From NCBI GenBank assembly GCA_965204705.1, contig OZ242006.1, forward strand, positions 3,286,001 through 3,350,000: DNA of 64,000 nt, written 5' to 3'. This DNA comes from Bin5 sp965204705. GTDB taxonomy: Bacteria > Chloroflexota > Anaerolineae > Caldilineales > Caldilineaceae. The translations under genes and the position numbers were made by a program. The notes under the pieces were generated by a model. It made no database searches, was not told the DNA's origin, and worked only from the letters and a program-made list of their open reading frames with translations. Positions 48,657 to 57,828 of this stretch are shown piece after piece (the first letter of the stretch is position 1; each line of letters opens with the position of its first letter).

Positions 48657-49516
48657 CCGCTGGCCCGATAGATCTCCCAGCTGAACTTCCCTCTTACCTG
48701 GAGGCGTGGACAACTCCTCATACCGTAGCCTTTGCCCTGCTGGGCAGCTACGCCCGCGGCGATGCCGGGCCTCACAGCGACGTGGACATCGTGCGATTTG
48801 TCGATGACGACAAGCAGGAAGCCGAAGCCCGGAGTTTCCTGATGGTTGACGGCGATGAGGTAATACAGCAGAACGACGACGTTTCCGCTCCGGGCCGTTC
48901 CCGTCAGAGGCTGGTCGTGCACAGCACTGTCACCCCCAGCCAAGTGGAGAGCTGGTTTACGGACCCAGGGGAAGCGGTCAATATCGTTGTCGGATTACGT
49001 GACGGACGGTCCCTCTGGGATCCGGACGGTACCTTCGCGGCCATCCAACAGCGCGCACGAGAATTCAATTGGACGCGGGCACTTCAGGAAAAGGCTGACC
49101 AGCTGGCTGGCAAGGAGTTGGTCGGCTGGATAGAGGAGGCTCACAAGGGACTGGAAGGCCTGCGACGCAATGACATCGGGCGCCTGCTGAACGCCCGCTT
49201 CGGATTGTCCTGGGGACTTGCTTGGGTAATGCGGTTGCATCGCGGTGTTCTCTCAACCAGCGACAACACCTTCTACGACGATGTAATCAGTGTTGTGGGC
49301 ACGGAAAGCAGGTGGGCACGGCTCTTACGGCGGGCCTTTGGCACAGCAACTGGGGAGGAGACCCGTTCTCTTTCGCTGCGTGAAGAGGTGGAGTCCGGCC
49401 TGTTGCTCTACTGCGAAACATTCGCACTATTGGAGAAGGCGCTGCCTCCGGACGACTACATCCTCATCGAAGCAACGGCCCAACGCATTCGGAGCGAATT
49501 GGAAGTTAAAGGATAG
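48653..49516 (+). CDS. nucleotidyltransferase-domain protein
   Basis: Pol-beta-like minimal nucleotidyltransferase followed by a helical region, 287 residues. The motif LLGSYARGDAGPHSDVDIVR (about residues 30-49) carries the GSxxRG...DxD pattern. The remaining part has helical blocks (LRRNDIGRLLNARFGLSWGL, SREEVESGLLLYCE-like) as in aminoglycoside nucleotidyltransferase relatives. It starts with a GTG at 48653 inside the sulfatase stop (GTGA), so it is coupled to that gene. The frame upstream from 48623 is not needed. Function unknown; resistance or regulatory nucleotidylation are options. Confidence 0.78.
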   Translation: MTAGPIDLPAELPSYLEAWTTPHTVAFALLGSYARGDAGPHSDVDIVRFVDDDKQEAEARSFLMVDGDEVIQQNDDVSAPGRSRQRLVVHSTVTPSQVESWFTDPGEAVNIVVGLRDGRSLWDPDGTFAAIQQRAREFNWTRALQEKADQLAGKELVGWIEEAHKGLEGLRRNDIGRLLNARFGLSWGLAWVMRLHRGVLSTSDNTFYDDVISVVGTESRWARLLRRAFGTATGEETRSLSLREEVESGLLLYCETFALLEKALPPDDYILIEATAQRIRSELEVKG

Positions 49517-49818
49517 GCTGTCAGAGCGAACCCAGGATGTCTAGCGGTTCGTAGCCGACATTGTAGATTGCGGTTGCGCTTTCCGCTTCACTTTCGGTAC
49601 ACTATGCGGCAAGAAGCTATGATGACAAATCAGGGCATCAAACAGACTTCCACAGCTACCGGCTTCGCACAGCGTATCGATACGATTGACGCTTGTCCTA
49701 CGTCCTCATTCGAGTTCCAGTAATACGACCGAACTGCCTCAATTGGGGCCAATGAATGCCGATGCAATCAGTCCCGTTCACGTAAGACGCATTACACGCC
49801 CCTAAAGGAGATGACCCA
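49517..49818. other. non-coding stretch upstream of the tandem PhyH genes
   Basis: About 300 bases with no gene, repeat or convincing promoter. It is the likely regulatory region for the 49819-54199 run. Confidence 0.4.
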
Positions 49819-50607
49819 ATGCTGACGCAAGAACAGGTCGACTTTTATCACGAGCACGGTTACCTGCGCATTCCGGAGGTATTCACTCCTGAGGAGACGA
49901 AGGAGTTGTCGAACGAAATGGACCGCCTGGTTGAAGAATGGGCCTTCACAAGCCCAGGCTGGAACGGGCCGTGGCGCCTGGCGTATATGGACCCGGAAAC
50001 GGAAAAGAAGTCCAAATTGACTGCGATGCACGATCTTCACTTCTACTCTGTCGCCTGGATGCGGGCCGCAACAAATCGCAGGCTCGCCACGGCGCTCAGT
50101 CAACTCTTGGGCGATAACGTTGAATTACACCACACTACCATGCACATCAAGCCCCCTCAGACAGGGCATCCGTTCCCCATGCACCAGGACAATCCATTCT
50201 ACGGCCATCAGGACGGCCGATTCATCGATGTGTTGGTTCACCTGGATGATACCCACCACGAGAACGGAGAAATCCGATTCCTGGATGGTTCACATAAGAT
50301 GGGCCACCTCCAACACGTTACCGAGACCGAAGACGGCCCTTGCTCTCCCCACCTTCCCACAGATCAGTTCCACTTGGAGGATACGGTGGCGGTCCCAGCC
50401 AGGGCCGGCGATGTTGTGCTCTTTTGCATCGACACTGTCCACGGGTCGTACATCAACCAGACGAAGAATCCCCGGAGGCTGGTGCGAATGGGTTACCGGG
50501 ACCCGCAGAACAGACAGGAGTACGGCCAGAGCATGGGAAGGCCGGGTGTTATGGTCAGCGGATACCGCGAGCGTAAAGAGGGGGACGAATTGCTGCCGAT
50601 CGCTTGA
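49819..50607 (+). CDS. phytanoyl-CoA dioxygenase family (PhyH) protein, tandem copy A
   Basis: Fe(II)/2-oxoglutarate-dependent oxygenase, 262 residues. HxD motif in PFPMHQDNPFYGHQDG (His about 121, Asp about 123), distal His in CIDTVHGSYINQT (about 207), Arg in PRRLVRMGYRDPQN (about 221). The next gene is a near copy, roughly 80-85 percent identical by eye over the full length, so this is a fairly recent tandem duplication. AAAGGAG lies upstream of the ATG. First gene of a plus-strand run with a GMC oxidoreductase and a hydroxyacid dehydrogenase. Confidence 0.92.
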   Translation: MLTQEQVDFYHEHGYLRIPEVFTPEETKELSNEMDRLVEEWAFTSPGWNGPWRLAYMDPETEKKSKLTAMHDLHFYSVAWMRAATNRRLATALSQLLGDNVELHHTTMHIKPPQTGHPFPMHQDNPFYGHQDGRFIDVLVHLDDTHHENGEIRFLDGSHKMGHLQHVTETEDGPCSPHLPTDQFHLEDTVAVPARAGDVVLFCIDTVHGSYINQTKNPRRLVRMGYRDPQNRQEYGQSMGRPGVMVSGYRERKEGDELLPIA

Positions 50608-50740
50608 TCCGCGGGCAAAGGATGCTGCCTATGCCCATGGTGGCTCGGCGGGCCGTTCTCGAGAGAGAGAACTGAGGTGAACGCGGGAGGTGTTGCGATA
50701 GTTGGCTCAGAATTTTGACACCAGTAAGGGGGGAAGGCCC

Positions 50741-51541
50741 ATGCTCACGCAACAACAGATCAACTTCTATCACGAACACGGCTATTTGCGCATTCCGCAG
50801 GTCTTCACGCCTGAGGAGACCGAGGAACTGTCCGACGAGTTGGACCGTCTGGTCGAAGACTGGGCATTTACGAACCCTGGCTGGTCAGGGCCCTGGCGCC
50901 AAGCTTACATGGACCCGGAAACTGAAAAAAAATCCCAGCTAACGGCGATGCAGGACCTGCACTATTACTCAGTGGCCTGGATGCTGGCCGCGACAAACCC
51001 AACGCTCGCTAAAGCTTTGAGTGATTTGCTGGGTCCCAATGTGGAACTGCATCATACCACCCTTCACATCAAGCCTCCGCAGACGGGTCATCCGTTCCCA
51101 ATGCACCAGGACAACCCTTTTTACCCTCACCAGGATGGGCGCTTCATCGATGTGCTCGTCCACCTGGACGATACCAGCCACAAAAACGGAGAAATCCGTT
51201 TCCTGGACGGTTCCCACAAAATGGGCCACCTGGACCATATCACTGAGACAGAAGACGGCCCCTGCTCACCGCACCTTCCCACCGACAAGTTCCACCTCGA
51301 GGACACCGTGGCCGTTCCGGCAATGGCCGGCGATGTCGTGGTCTTCTGCATCGATACGGTCCATGGCTCCTACATTAACCAGACAAAGAAGCCCCGGCGT
51401 CTGGTTCGCATGGGCTACCGCGACCCGCAGAATCGGGAGGTGGCCGGCCAGAGGGTTGAGCGGGCGGGCATGATCGTCAGCGGCTATCGCGAGCGCAAGG
51501 AGGGCGATGAGCTGTGGCCGACAAAGGCCGCTAATGCCTGA
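50741..51541 (+). CDS. phytanoyl-CoA dioxygenase family (PhyH) protein, tandem copy B
   Basis: Duplicate of the preceding gene, 266 residues, with the same iron and 2-oxoglutarate ligands (MHQDNPFY, DTVHGSY, RRLVRMGYRD). The main differences are at the C-terminus (VERAGMIVSGYRERKEG and an extra KAANA tail) and scattered surface positions. The ATG at 50741 is preferred because it aligns with copy A and GGGGGAAGG precedes it; the open frame from 50702 begins with TTG. The gap to copy A is 133 bp. Whether both copies are needed or have diverged in substrate is open. Confidence 0.92.
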   Translation: MLTQQQINFYHEHGYLRIPQVFTPEETEELSDELDRLVEDWAFTNPGWSGPWRQAYMDPETEKKSQLTAMQDLHYYSVAWMLAATNPTLAKALSDLLGPNVELHHTTLHIKPPQTGHPFPMHQDNPFYPHQDGRFIDVLVHLDDTSHKNGEIRFLDGSHKMGHLDHITETEDGPCSPHLPTDKFHLEDTVAVPAMAGDVVVFCIDTVHGSYINQTKKPRRLVRMGYRDPQNREVAGQRVERAGMIVSGYRERKEGDELWPTKAANA

Positions 51542-51577
51542 TCCTGGAACGCTGAAACTCAGGAGAGTAGTTGCGGC

Positions 51578-53107
51578 GTGATCTATGACACTCTGATCGT
51601 GGGCTCCGGGTCGGCGGGAAATATTCTCGCCTCCCGCCTGACAGAAGACTCGACCCGCCAACTGCTTCTCCTGGAGGCAGGCCCGGACTACCCGACAAGG
51701 GAAAGCCTGCCGGCTGACATCAGACTAGGCTACGGTACGCCATCCGGCATCATTGCCCAGAGCCACGATTGGGGTTACACAGGGCAAGCGTCACCGTTGC
51801 GCGACGACATGCCGGTTCCTCGAGGCAGAGTGGTGGGCGGCTCCAGCGCGGTGAATGCACAGATTTTCCTGCGCGGCCTTCCGGATGATTTTGACGCCTG
51901 GGTCAGCATGGGAAACGACAGGTGGAGCTTCGATCAGGTTCTCCCTTACTACTGCAAGCTTGAGAACGATCACGATTTTGGCTCAGAGGAAATTCACGGC
52001 AGTAATGGGCCCATCGGCGTGCGCCGTTATCCTGAAGAGGAGTGGGGGCCGGACCAGCAGGCCTGGGCTGCAGCCTGTCGGCAGGCCGGGTTCCCGGAAT
52101 GTCCGGACGCCAATGTGCCGGGTTCGACCGGAATAGGGCCGTTTCCCCTCAATAACATCGCGGGCATGCGCCAGAGTACCGCTGTGACCTACCTGGCCGA
52201 AGCCCGCAACCGCCCCAATCTACATTTGCTGGCCGACAGCACTACGCGAAAGGTACTGCTGGAAAACGGGAAAGCAGTTGGCGTGGAGGTGGAACAGGGC
52301 GGCCAAGTGGAAAGGTATTTCGCCGAAGAGACCGTGCTCTGCGCCGGCGCGATCGGTACGCCGCAGATACTGATGCTTTCCGGTATTGGGCCGGCGCCCC
52401 ATTTGCAGGAAGTTGGCGTAACCGTAAATCACCACCTTCCTGGTGTGGGAGGTAATCTGCGCGACCACCCAACCACAGACCTGTATTGGGAACTGTTGTT
52501 CAGTCCAACGGGCCGTTCCCACTGGCATCAGGCCGGCCTGCGTTACACGGCGGCAGGCTCAAGTTTGTTCAATGATATGATCGTCTATATCGGGGGCGTG
52601 CCGGACAGTGCGGGTGGTAAGGGAGACTATCTCTTCGTGCGGCCGACTGTCAACCTTGCAGTTGGGAAGGGCGAATTGCGTTTGCGCAGTGACAGAATCA
52701 GTGACCAGCCGTTTCTCAACTACCGGTATTTTGAGGAACAGTTCGACCGCGAGCGCCAGAGGGAAGCGATCAGGCTCTGTACCGTATTAATCGAGGAGCA
52801 CTCAGCATTTCGCAGTCTCTGCGGTCGCTTATTGAAAGGTCCGGGCGACGGATTGCAGGATGACGAGGCCCTGGATCGCTGGATTCTAGCCAATGCCGAC
52901 ACCGGTCACCATACTTCCAGTACCTGCAAAATGGGTCTGCCTTCGGATCCAATGTCTGTTGCCGATCAGTCGGGTCGGGTGCATGGCATTGACGGCTTGC
53001 GTATTGTCGATGCCTCGCTGATGCCGGACAGTGTGCGCGCCAATATCAACGCAACGATCATGATGATGGCCGAAAAGATTGCTTCTGAGATGGCCGGAGA
53101 AAACTGA
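51578..53107 (+). CDS. GMC-family FAD-dependent oxidoreductase (choline-dehydrogenase-like)
   Basis: Flavin alcohol oxidase/dehydrogenase, 509 residues. FAD-binding Rossmann motif IVGSGSAGNILASRL (about residues 7-21), then LLLLEAGPDY, and the GMC signature GRVVGGSSAVNAQIFLRG (about 83-100). The C-terminal domain has the catalytic pair region TGHHTSSTCKMG (about 445-456) and VDASLMPDSVRANINATIMM. It starts with GTG at 51578 after AGGAGAG. No signal peptide. In context it could oxidise an alcohol made by the PhyH hydroxylases to an aldehyde. Confidence 0.92.
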   Translation: MIYDTLIVGSGSAGNILASRLTEDSTRQLLLLEAGPDYPTRESLPADIRLGYGTPSGIIAQSHDWGYTGQASPLRDDMPVPRGRVVGGSSAVNAQIFLRGLPDDFDAWVSMGNDRWSFDQVLPYYCKLENDHDFGSEEIHGSNGPIGVRRYPEEEWGPDQQAWAAACRQAGFPECPDANVPGSTGIGPFPLNNIAGMRQSTAVTYLAEARNRPNLHLLADSTTRKVLLENGKAVGVEVEQGGQVERYFAEETVLCAGAIGTPQILMLSGIGPAPHLQEVGVTVNHHLPGVGGNLRDHPTTDLYWELLFSPTGRSHWHQAGLRYTAAGSSLFNDMIVYIGGVPDSAGGKGDYLFVRPTVNLAVGKGELRLRSDRISDQPFLNYRYFEEQFDRERQREAIRLCTVLIEEHSAFRSLCGRLLKGPGDGLQDDEALDRWILANADTGHHTSSTCKMGLPSDPMSVADQSGRVHGIDGLRIVDASLMPDSVRANINATIMMMAEKIASEMAGEN

Positions 53108-53206
53108 AATTGCCTGAAGGATTCTCGAAGGCCGGGATGCAATTGGCGGGGACCTCTTTCAACCCCAAGCGGGCACTTTCCACAGGAACAGAATGGAGTT
53201 GCAGAT

Positions 53207-54199
53207 ATGACCTGTCGTATTCTCATTACCGATTATGCGTGGCCCGATCTTGAAATAGAGGAGGAGGTTCTGGCTTCCGTTGGGGGCGAGTTTATGGTGG
53301 CCGGAGCAGGAGAACCCGGTGAGATCATTGCGCTTGCCCCCCAAGCAGATGCCATCCTGACTTGCTGGAAGGATGTACCGTCGGAGGCCCTAGATATCGC
53401 GCCTAACTGTAAGGTTGTGAGCCGCTACGGGATCGGGCTCGACAATATCCCGATCGGCCGCGCTACCGAACTGGGCATGTTGGTAACCAATGTCCCTGAC
53501 TTCTGCTTGGAGGAGGTGTCCGACCACGTCATGGCCCTTTTGCTTGCGACCGCCCGTCAGATATTGCCACTTGCGCGCACCCCTAATCGCAGTGGTTGGA
53601 CACGGGATACGCCCCGCCCGATTCCGCGGGTGAGCGGCCAGACGCTAGGGCTAATCGGCTTTGGAAACATCGCCCGGGCGCTTGTCCCGAAGGCGCTCGG
53701 ATTCGGGCTGCGTGTAATTGCCTTTACGCCGCGGCTTCGACCCGGGGACGCGCCGGATGGAGTTGAGGTGACCAACGATATTGGGCAGATGCTTGCCGAA
53801 TCAGACTATGTGTCAATCCACTGCCCTCTTACTGAGGAAACGGCTCATATCATCAATGATGACACGATTGCCCAAATGAAACGTTCGGCGTTACTAATCA
53901 ACACGAGTCGCGGGGGTGTCATTGACGAGGAGGCGCTCATACGCGCGCTTGAGAAAGGGCGCATCGCGGGCGCGGCCCTGGATGTCACCGATCCGGAACC
54001 GCCGGCAGCAGACAACCCTCTACTGTCGCTTGAAAACGTTATCGTCACGCCGCATGCTGCGTTCTACTCTGTGGCGGCCACGGCCGACTTGGCGCGCAAA
54101 GCAGCGGCGAACGTGGTAACTGTTCTTCAAGGAGACGTGCCAAGGAATCTCGTGAATCGGGAGGTGCTGGACCAGGAGAACTGTCGTTTATCCAGCTAG
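53207..54199 (+). CDS. D-2-hydroxyacid dehydrogenase, C-terminal-binding-protein type
   Basis: NAD-dependent dehydrogenase, 330 residues. The cofactor motif LGLIGFGNIARALVPKA is at about 146-162. Catalytic residues fit Arg in INTSRGGVIDEEAL (about 234), Glu in DVTDPEPPAADN (about 263) and His in VIVTPHAAFYS (about 282). TPHAAFYS is the CtBP-like form of the active-site histidine motif. It lies 99 bp after the GMC gene, is the last gene of the plus-strand run, and faces the corrinoid cassette. It may reduce or oxidise a 2-hydroxyacid/2-oxoacid pair. Confidence 0.92.
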   Translation: MTCRILITDYAWPDLEIEEEVLASVGGEFMVAGAGEPGEIIALAPQADAILTCWKDVPSEALDIAPNCKVVSRYGIGLDNIPIGRATELGMLVTNVPDFCLEEVSDHVMALLLATARQILPLARTPNRSGWTRDTPRPIPRVSGQTLGLIGFGNIARALVPKALGFGLRVIAFTPRLRPGDAPDGVEVTNDIGQMLAESDYVSIHCPLTEETAHIINDDTIAQMKRSALLINTSRGGVIDEEALIRALEKGRIAGAALDVTDPEPPAADNPLLSLENVIVTPHAAFYSVAATADLARKAAANVVTVLQGDVPRNLVNREVLDQENCRLSS

Positions 54200-54224
54200 G
54201 ATCGAGTGTGATCAGACCACCCTT

Positions 54225-56135
54225 CTATAGGGAGTCTGCCACCATCTCGTTTTCGAGGCCGATTGTGTCAAACTCCGGAAACTGAAGCACGGCCAGAAAC
54301 GAATCGTTGAAGTCGCCCCGCCCGGAAAGTTCATGGTACTCCACAATCTGGGGCAGTGAACTTGCAACCTGCCGCTCGCGGAATGAGAGCAGCGCGATCT
54401 TCGCGCCTTCCCCGGCGGCGTTTCCAACGGCTTTGATTCTTTCGACCGGGACGGGCGGCACAAGCCCGATAATGCGGGCACTCTGGGGATTGATGTAGCT
54501 GCCAAATGAGCCGGCCAGAAAGATCTCGACCAACTCATCTGCCTCGACGCCCAACTCCTGCATGACCACTTCAATGCCCCCGGCGATTGACCCCTTGGCA
54601 AACTGAAGTTCGCGAACGTCTCGCTGGGTAAGGACAATCGGTTTCCCGCTACCCGACTCTTCAGGCCATGCCAGGACAAAAGAGCGCCTCCCTTGCTCGT
54701 CGGTGATGATTCGCCGCGCCAGTTCTGAAGACGCGATGTCAATTGCCTCATCCGCCTTCACGAATCGTCCAGACGGTAACATAAGACCGCAGAGTCGCAG
54801 TTGAGCGACAGCATCCAACAGCCCGGATCCGCAGAGACCAATTGGAGGCACGTCACCGATCACCTGGAGCTCCAGCCCTTCGGTTGTGATGGTAACGGCT
54901 TCTATGGCGCCAGTACTGGCTCGCATGCCGTCCTGGATCTGCGCGCCCTCAAAGGCAGGCCCGGCGGGCGCCGCGGTCGCGACCGTGCGAGTGGCGGAGC
55001 CGAGGATGATCTCGCCGTTGGTGCCTACGTCAACCAGAAGGCGCACGCCTTCATCCTGGGCCAAGCCTGTTGCCAGCAGCCCTGCGACCAGGTCAGCGCC
55101 CACATACGCGCCAAGATAGGGGAGGCAGTGCACCTGGGCCTGGGGGAGGATGTTCAGACCAACATCCTGAGCCGAGGCCTGAACCATGTCTTCGACAGCG
55201 GGAATGAAGGGCTCCAGGCCGATGGGTTCCGGGTCGACACCCAGGAACAGGTGCTGCATCGTGGCGTTGCCGGCAGTCACGACTTCATATACTTCGTGGG
55301 GCTCCACTTTCCCTTCATCGAGAAGTTGTGCGATCAAACCGTTGAGTGTCCGCAGAATAACTTGATTGAGCTCTGACAGCCCATCCTCGTGGAGCATCGT
55401 ATAGCTGATTCTGGAAATAACGTCGGCCCCCTGGACAGCCTGGCCGTTGAGGGCGGACCGGACCGCAACCGGTGCGCCACTGTTGAGATCGATCAACATG
55501 CCGACGACAGTCGTTGTGCCGATGTCGAAGGCCAAACCGAAGAGGCGGTCGGTGGTGTCGCCGCCTTCGACACTGACCAGTTCGTGGCCGACCACGACCG
55601 CGGTAACGTTCCAGTCGTTGTGGCGCAAAACGGCGGGCAACTGTCGCAGCAGGTTAAGTGAGGCTTCCACCGCGTACCCTTCCGGCTCGAGCGCGTCGCG
55701 GATGCGGCTGAAGTCGCTGCGCTGGTCCTCGAGCGAAGGCGACGCCAGGGTGAGTGGCACCTTATTGACGTTAGGATTCAGGATGACGTGTCGGTCAAAG
55801 CCCATCAAGGCGGCTTTGGGGTTGCCCATCAGCCGGGGCACGTGGCAGACGACGTCGGAGTTGGCTTCGCTGCGGCAGGAGAGCCGCCAGCCGTCGGCCA
55901 GTTCTTCTTCGGTGAAGATTCTGCGGTCGGCCGCGGTGGCCCCGTTATTGCCGCGCAGGATGCGGACTTTGCATTTACCGCATGTTCCCTTGGCGCCGCA
56001 GGTGCTGTCGATGGGCAGGCCGATCCAGTTTGCGGCGTTGAAGATCGTCATTCCGGGAGGAACGCGAGTCACCTTGTCGTGGGGGCGGAACTCGATGGAG
56101 ACTTTTTTGGAGCCCGTGGTCGCAGTAGTTGTCAT
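54225..56135 (-). CDS. corrinoid reductive-activating protein (2Fe-2S plus ASKHA domain)
   Basis: ATP-dependent activator that re-reduces the cobalt of a corrinoid protein (RamA/RACo-like, DUF4445). The N-terminal ferredoxin domain has the 2Fe-2S ligands C46, C52, C55 and C87 (STCGAKGTCGKCKVRIL). A linker region follows (about 95-195), then the ASKHA ATPase fold beginning LFGLAFDIGTTTVVGML (about 197-213) and containing LLVDVGTNGEIILG, AGPAFEGAQI and LAGSFGSYINP. Length 636 fits the family. Last gene of the minus-strand cassette, 43 bp after the pterin methyltransferase. It would rescue Co(II) to Co(I). Confidence 0.92.
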   Translation of the reverse strand: MTTTATTGSKKVSIEFRPHDKVTRVPPGMTIFNAANWIGLPIDSTCGAKGTCGKCKVRILRGNNGATAADRRIFTEEELADGWRLSCRSEANSDVVCHVPRLMGNPKAALMGFDRHVILNPNVNKVPLTLASPSLEDQRSDFSRIRDALEPEGYAVEASLNLLRQLPAVLRHNDWNVTAVVVGHELVSVEGGDTTDRLFGLAFDIGTTTVVGMLIDLNSGAPVAVRSALNGQAVQGADVISRISYTMLHEDGLSELNQVILRTLNGLIAQLLDEGKVEPHEVYEVVTAGNATMQHLFLGVDPEPIGLEPFIPAVEDMVQASAQDVGLNILPQAQVHCLPYLGAYVGADLVAGLLATGLAQDEGVRLLVDVGTNGEIILGSATRTVATAAPAGPAFEGAQIQDGMRASTGAIEAVTITTEGLELQVIGDVPPIGLCGSGLLDAVAQLRLCGLMLPSGRFVKADEAIDIASSELARRIITDEQGRRSFVLAWPEESGSGKPIVLTQRDVRELQFAKGSIAGGIEVVMQELGVEADELVEIFLAGSFGSYINPQSARIIGLVPPVPVERIKAVGNAAGEGAKIALLSFRERQVASSLPQIVEYHELSGRGDFNDSFLAVLQFPEFDTIGLENEMVADSL

Positions 56136-56178
56136 TAGAGCTAACGCAGATGCGTTTCCGTATAGAGCGAAACGAAGG

Positions 56179-57048
56179 CTAACCTGATGATTGCTGGCGC
56201 TTTCGTTCTGTTCGGAATGCCTGAATCAGGTTGCCCGCATAGGCGTCGTGCCCCATAAGCAGGTCTGCGGCGTAGATTGTGTGGCGGATTTCAGATTCGA
56301 GAGGATTCGTGATGGCAGAGGTCAGGCCAGCCGCGATCGCCATCGAGAGAAACGCAGCGTTTACTGTCGGCCTCCAGGGAAGGCCGAAGGAAATATTGCT
56401 GGCGCCGCAGGTCATGTTGACTCCGAGGTTTTCGCGGATCAGCCGAATCGTCTCCAACGTGATCAGGGCAGCATTATCATCGGCGCTGACGGTCAGTGCC
56501 AGGGGGTCGATGACTACGTCTTCGGGCGGAATGCCGTGGTCCGCGGCTCGCTCAACGATTCGGGTGGCGATACGAAGCCGTTCCTGTGGATCGTTGGATA
56601 TACCGGTATCGTCATTGGCAACGCCGACGACCGCCGCGCCGTATTTTTTCACAAGCGGCAGCACTGTCTCAAGCCTTTCATCTTCGTAAGTGACCGAATT
56701 GACAAGGGCCTTGCCTTCATAGACAGCTAGGCCTTCCTCCAGCGCCTCTACGACCGATGAGTCTATGGAAATCGGCACGTCCACTGTTTGCTGAACCTCC
56801 TGAATCGCCTGGCGCAGGATTTCGGGTTCAACTCCGTCCACAGGTACGCCGGCGTTAACATCTAAGACATGCGCGTGTGCCTCGACCTGCCGGCGCGCGT
56901 CGCGACAGACCATAGTCATATCGCGGTCGATCATCTGTTTGGTGAGGATTTTTCGGCCAGTGGGGTTTATGCGTTCGCCAATGATAACAAAGGGGTGTTC
57001 GGGACCGATGGCAACAGTTTGCTTAGCGGAGGAAATCACCGTGTTCAT
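56179..57048 (-). CDS. methyltetrahydrofolate:corrinoid methyltransferase (pterin-binding TIM barrel)
   Basis: Moves a methyl group between a corrinoid protein and tetrahydrofolate. The pterin-binding TIM barrel shows IGERINPTGRK (about residues 23-33), HVLDVNAGVP, PISIDSSVVEALEEGL, NSVTYEDERLE, VIDPLALTVSADD and GASNISFGLPWR (about 217-228), as in MtgA, MtvA and AcsE. Length 289. It begins 6 bp after the corrinoid-protein stop. The cassette is thus set to feed methyl groups into the folate pool, or to use methyl-folate. Distinguished from folate-synthesis FolP by context and the NISFGLP motif. Confidence 0.92.
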   Translation of the reverse strand: MNTVISSAKQTVAIGPEHPFVIIGERINPTGRKILTKQMIDRDMTMVCRDARRQVEAHAHVLDVNAGVPVDGVEPEILRQAIQEVQQTVDVPISIDSSVVEALEEGLAVYEGKALVNSVTYEDERLETVLPLVKKYGAAVVGVANDDTGISNDPQERLRIATRIVERAADHGIPPEDVVIDPLALTVSADDNAALITLETIRLIRENLGVNMTCGASNISFGLPWRPTVNAAFLSMAIAAGLTSAITNPLESEIRHTIYAADLLMGHDAYAGNLIQAFRTERKRQQSSG

Positions 57049-57054
57049 TTCGGG

Positions 57055-57813
57055 CTACTCTTCATGCTGTCCGGACTTGACCATAAGTTCCTCGACGGCC
57101 TGTACTGCGCTGGCCAGGGCAGTAGCGCCTTCGCCGTCGTCTCCGCCCATGCTGACGTCATACCCCATGTCGACCATGAGTTGCTTGGCCAGGCGCACTG
57201 CGGCGCTGGCGTCGGGGGCGAAACCGTCGGCGCCAACGCTATCGGCGTATTCCTGGGTAACCGGAGCGCCGCCAACCATTACTCTGACAGAATCTCGCAG
57301 TCCGGCATCTGATAGCGCCGACAGGTTCGACTTGAAAAATGGCATCGTCGTGGTGAGAAACGCCGAAAAGCCAAGTAGCTGGGGCTGGTGTTCCTGTACG
57401 GCGACGACGACATCTTCGGGTTTTACGTTGACGCCCAAGTCAACGATTTCGAAGCCTTCGCCCTCTAACATGATATTGCAAAGATTCTTGCCGATGTCAT
57501 GGACGTCGCCCTTGACGGTCAACATTACCACCTTACCAATTGGCTCGGCACCCTTGTCGACCAACAAAGGTCGAAGCAGGGCCATGGCCCCCTGCATGGC
57601 GCGCGCCGCCACCAGCATTTCGGGTACGAAGTACTCGCCTATCTCAAATAGCCGACCGACTTCCTGCAACGAAGGAATCAGCGCGCCGAACAGGATGTCG
57701 AGCGGGTCCATCCCGAGGTCAATACCTTCCTGGGTTAGCTCGACTACTTCTGCCGCTTCACCGACCAGGGTATGCTCATAAAGCCCTTCTTTGATTTCTT
57801 GTTCGCGGCTCAT
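57055..57813 (-). CDS. corrinoid-binding methyl-carrier protein (MtgC/MtbC type)
   Basis: Carries the cobamide that shuttles the methyl group. The N-terminal cap helical domain (about residues 1-88) contains PEMLVAARAMQGAM. The Rossmann-like B12 domain (about 92-215) has the diagnostic VKGDVHDIGKNLCNIML with the lower-ligand His at 105, then the VGGAPVT loop. Residues from 215 add a C-terminal helix that extends the usual 210-220-residue length to 252. It sits 15 bp after the UroD-type gene and 6 bp ahead of the pterin methyltransferase. Confidence 0.94.
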   Translation of the reverse strand: MSREQEIKEGLYEHTLVGEAAEVVELTQEGIDLGMDPLDILFGALIPSLQEVGRLFEIGEYFVPEMLVAARAMQGAMALLRPLLVDKGAEPIGKVVMLTVKGDVHDIGKNLCNIMLEGEGFEIVDLGVNVKPEDVVVAVQEHQPQLLGFSAFLTTTMPFFKSNLSALSDAGLRDSVRVMVGGAPVTQEYADSVGADGFAPDASAAVRLAKQLMVDMGYDVSMGGDDGEGATALASAVQAVEELMVKSGQHEE

Positions 57814-57828
57814 GGTAAGGGGCTCCTA

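Noticed and set aside
54801..55661. Plus-strand frames of 90-191 codons inside 54.8-55.7 kb
   Set aside because: Antisense to the corrinoid activator gene, whose ferredoxin and ASKHA motifs are unambiguous.
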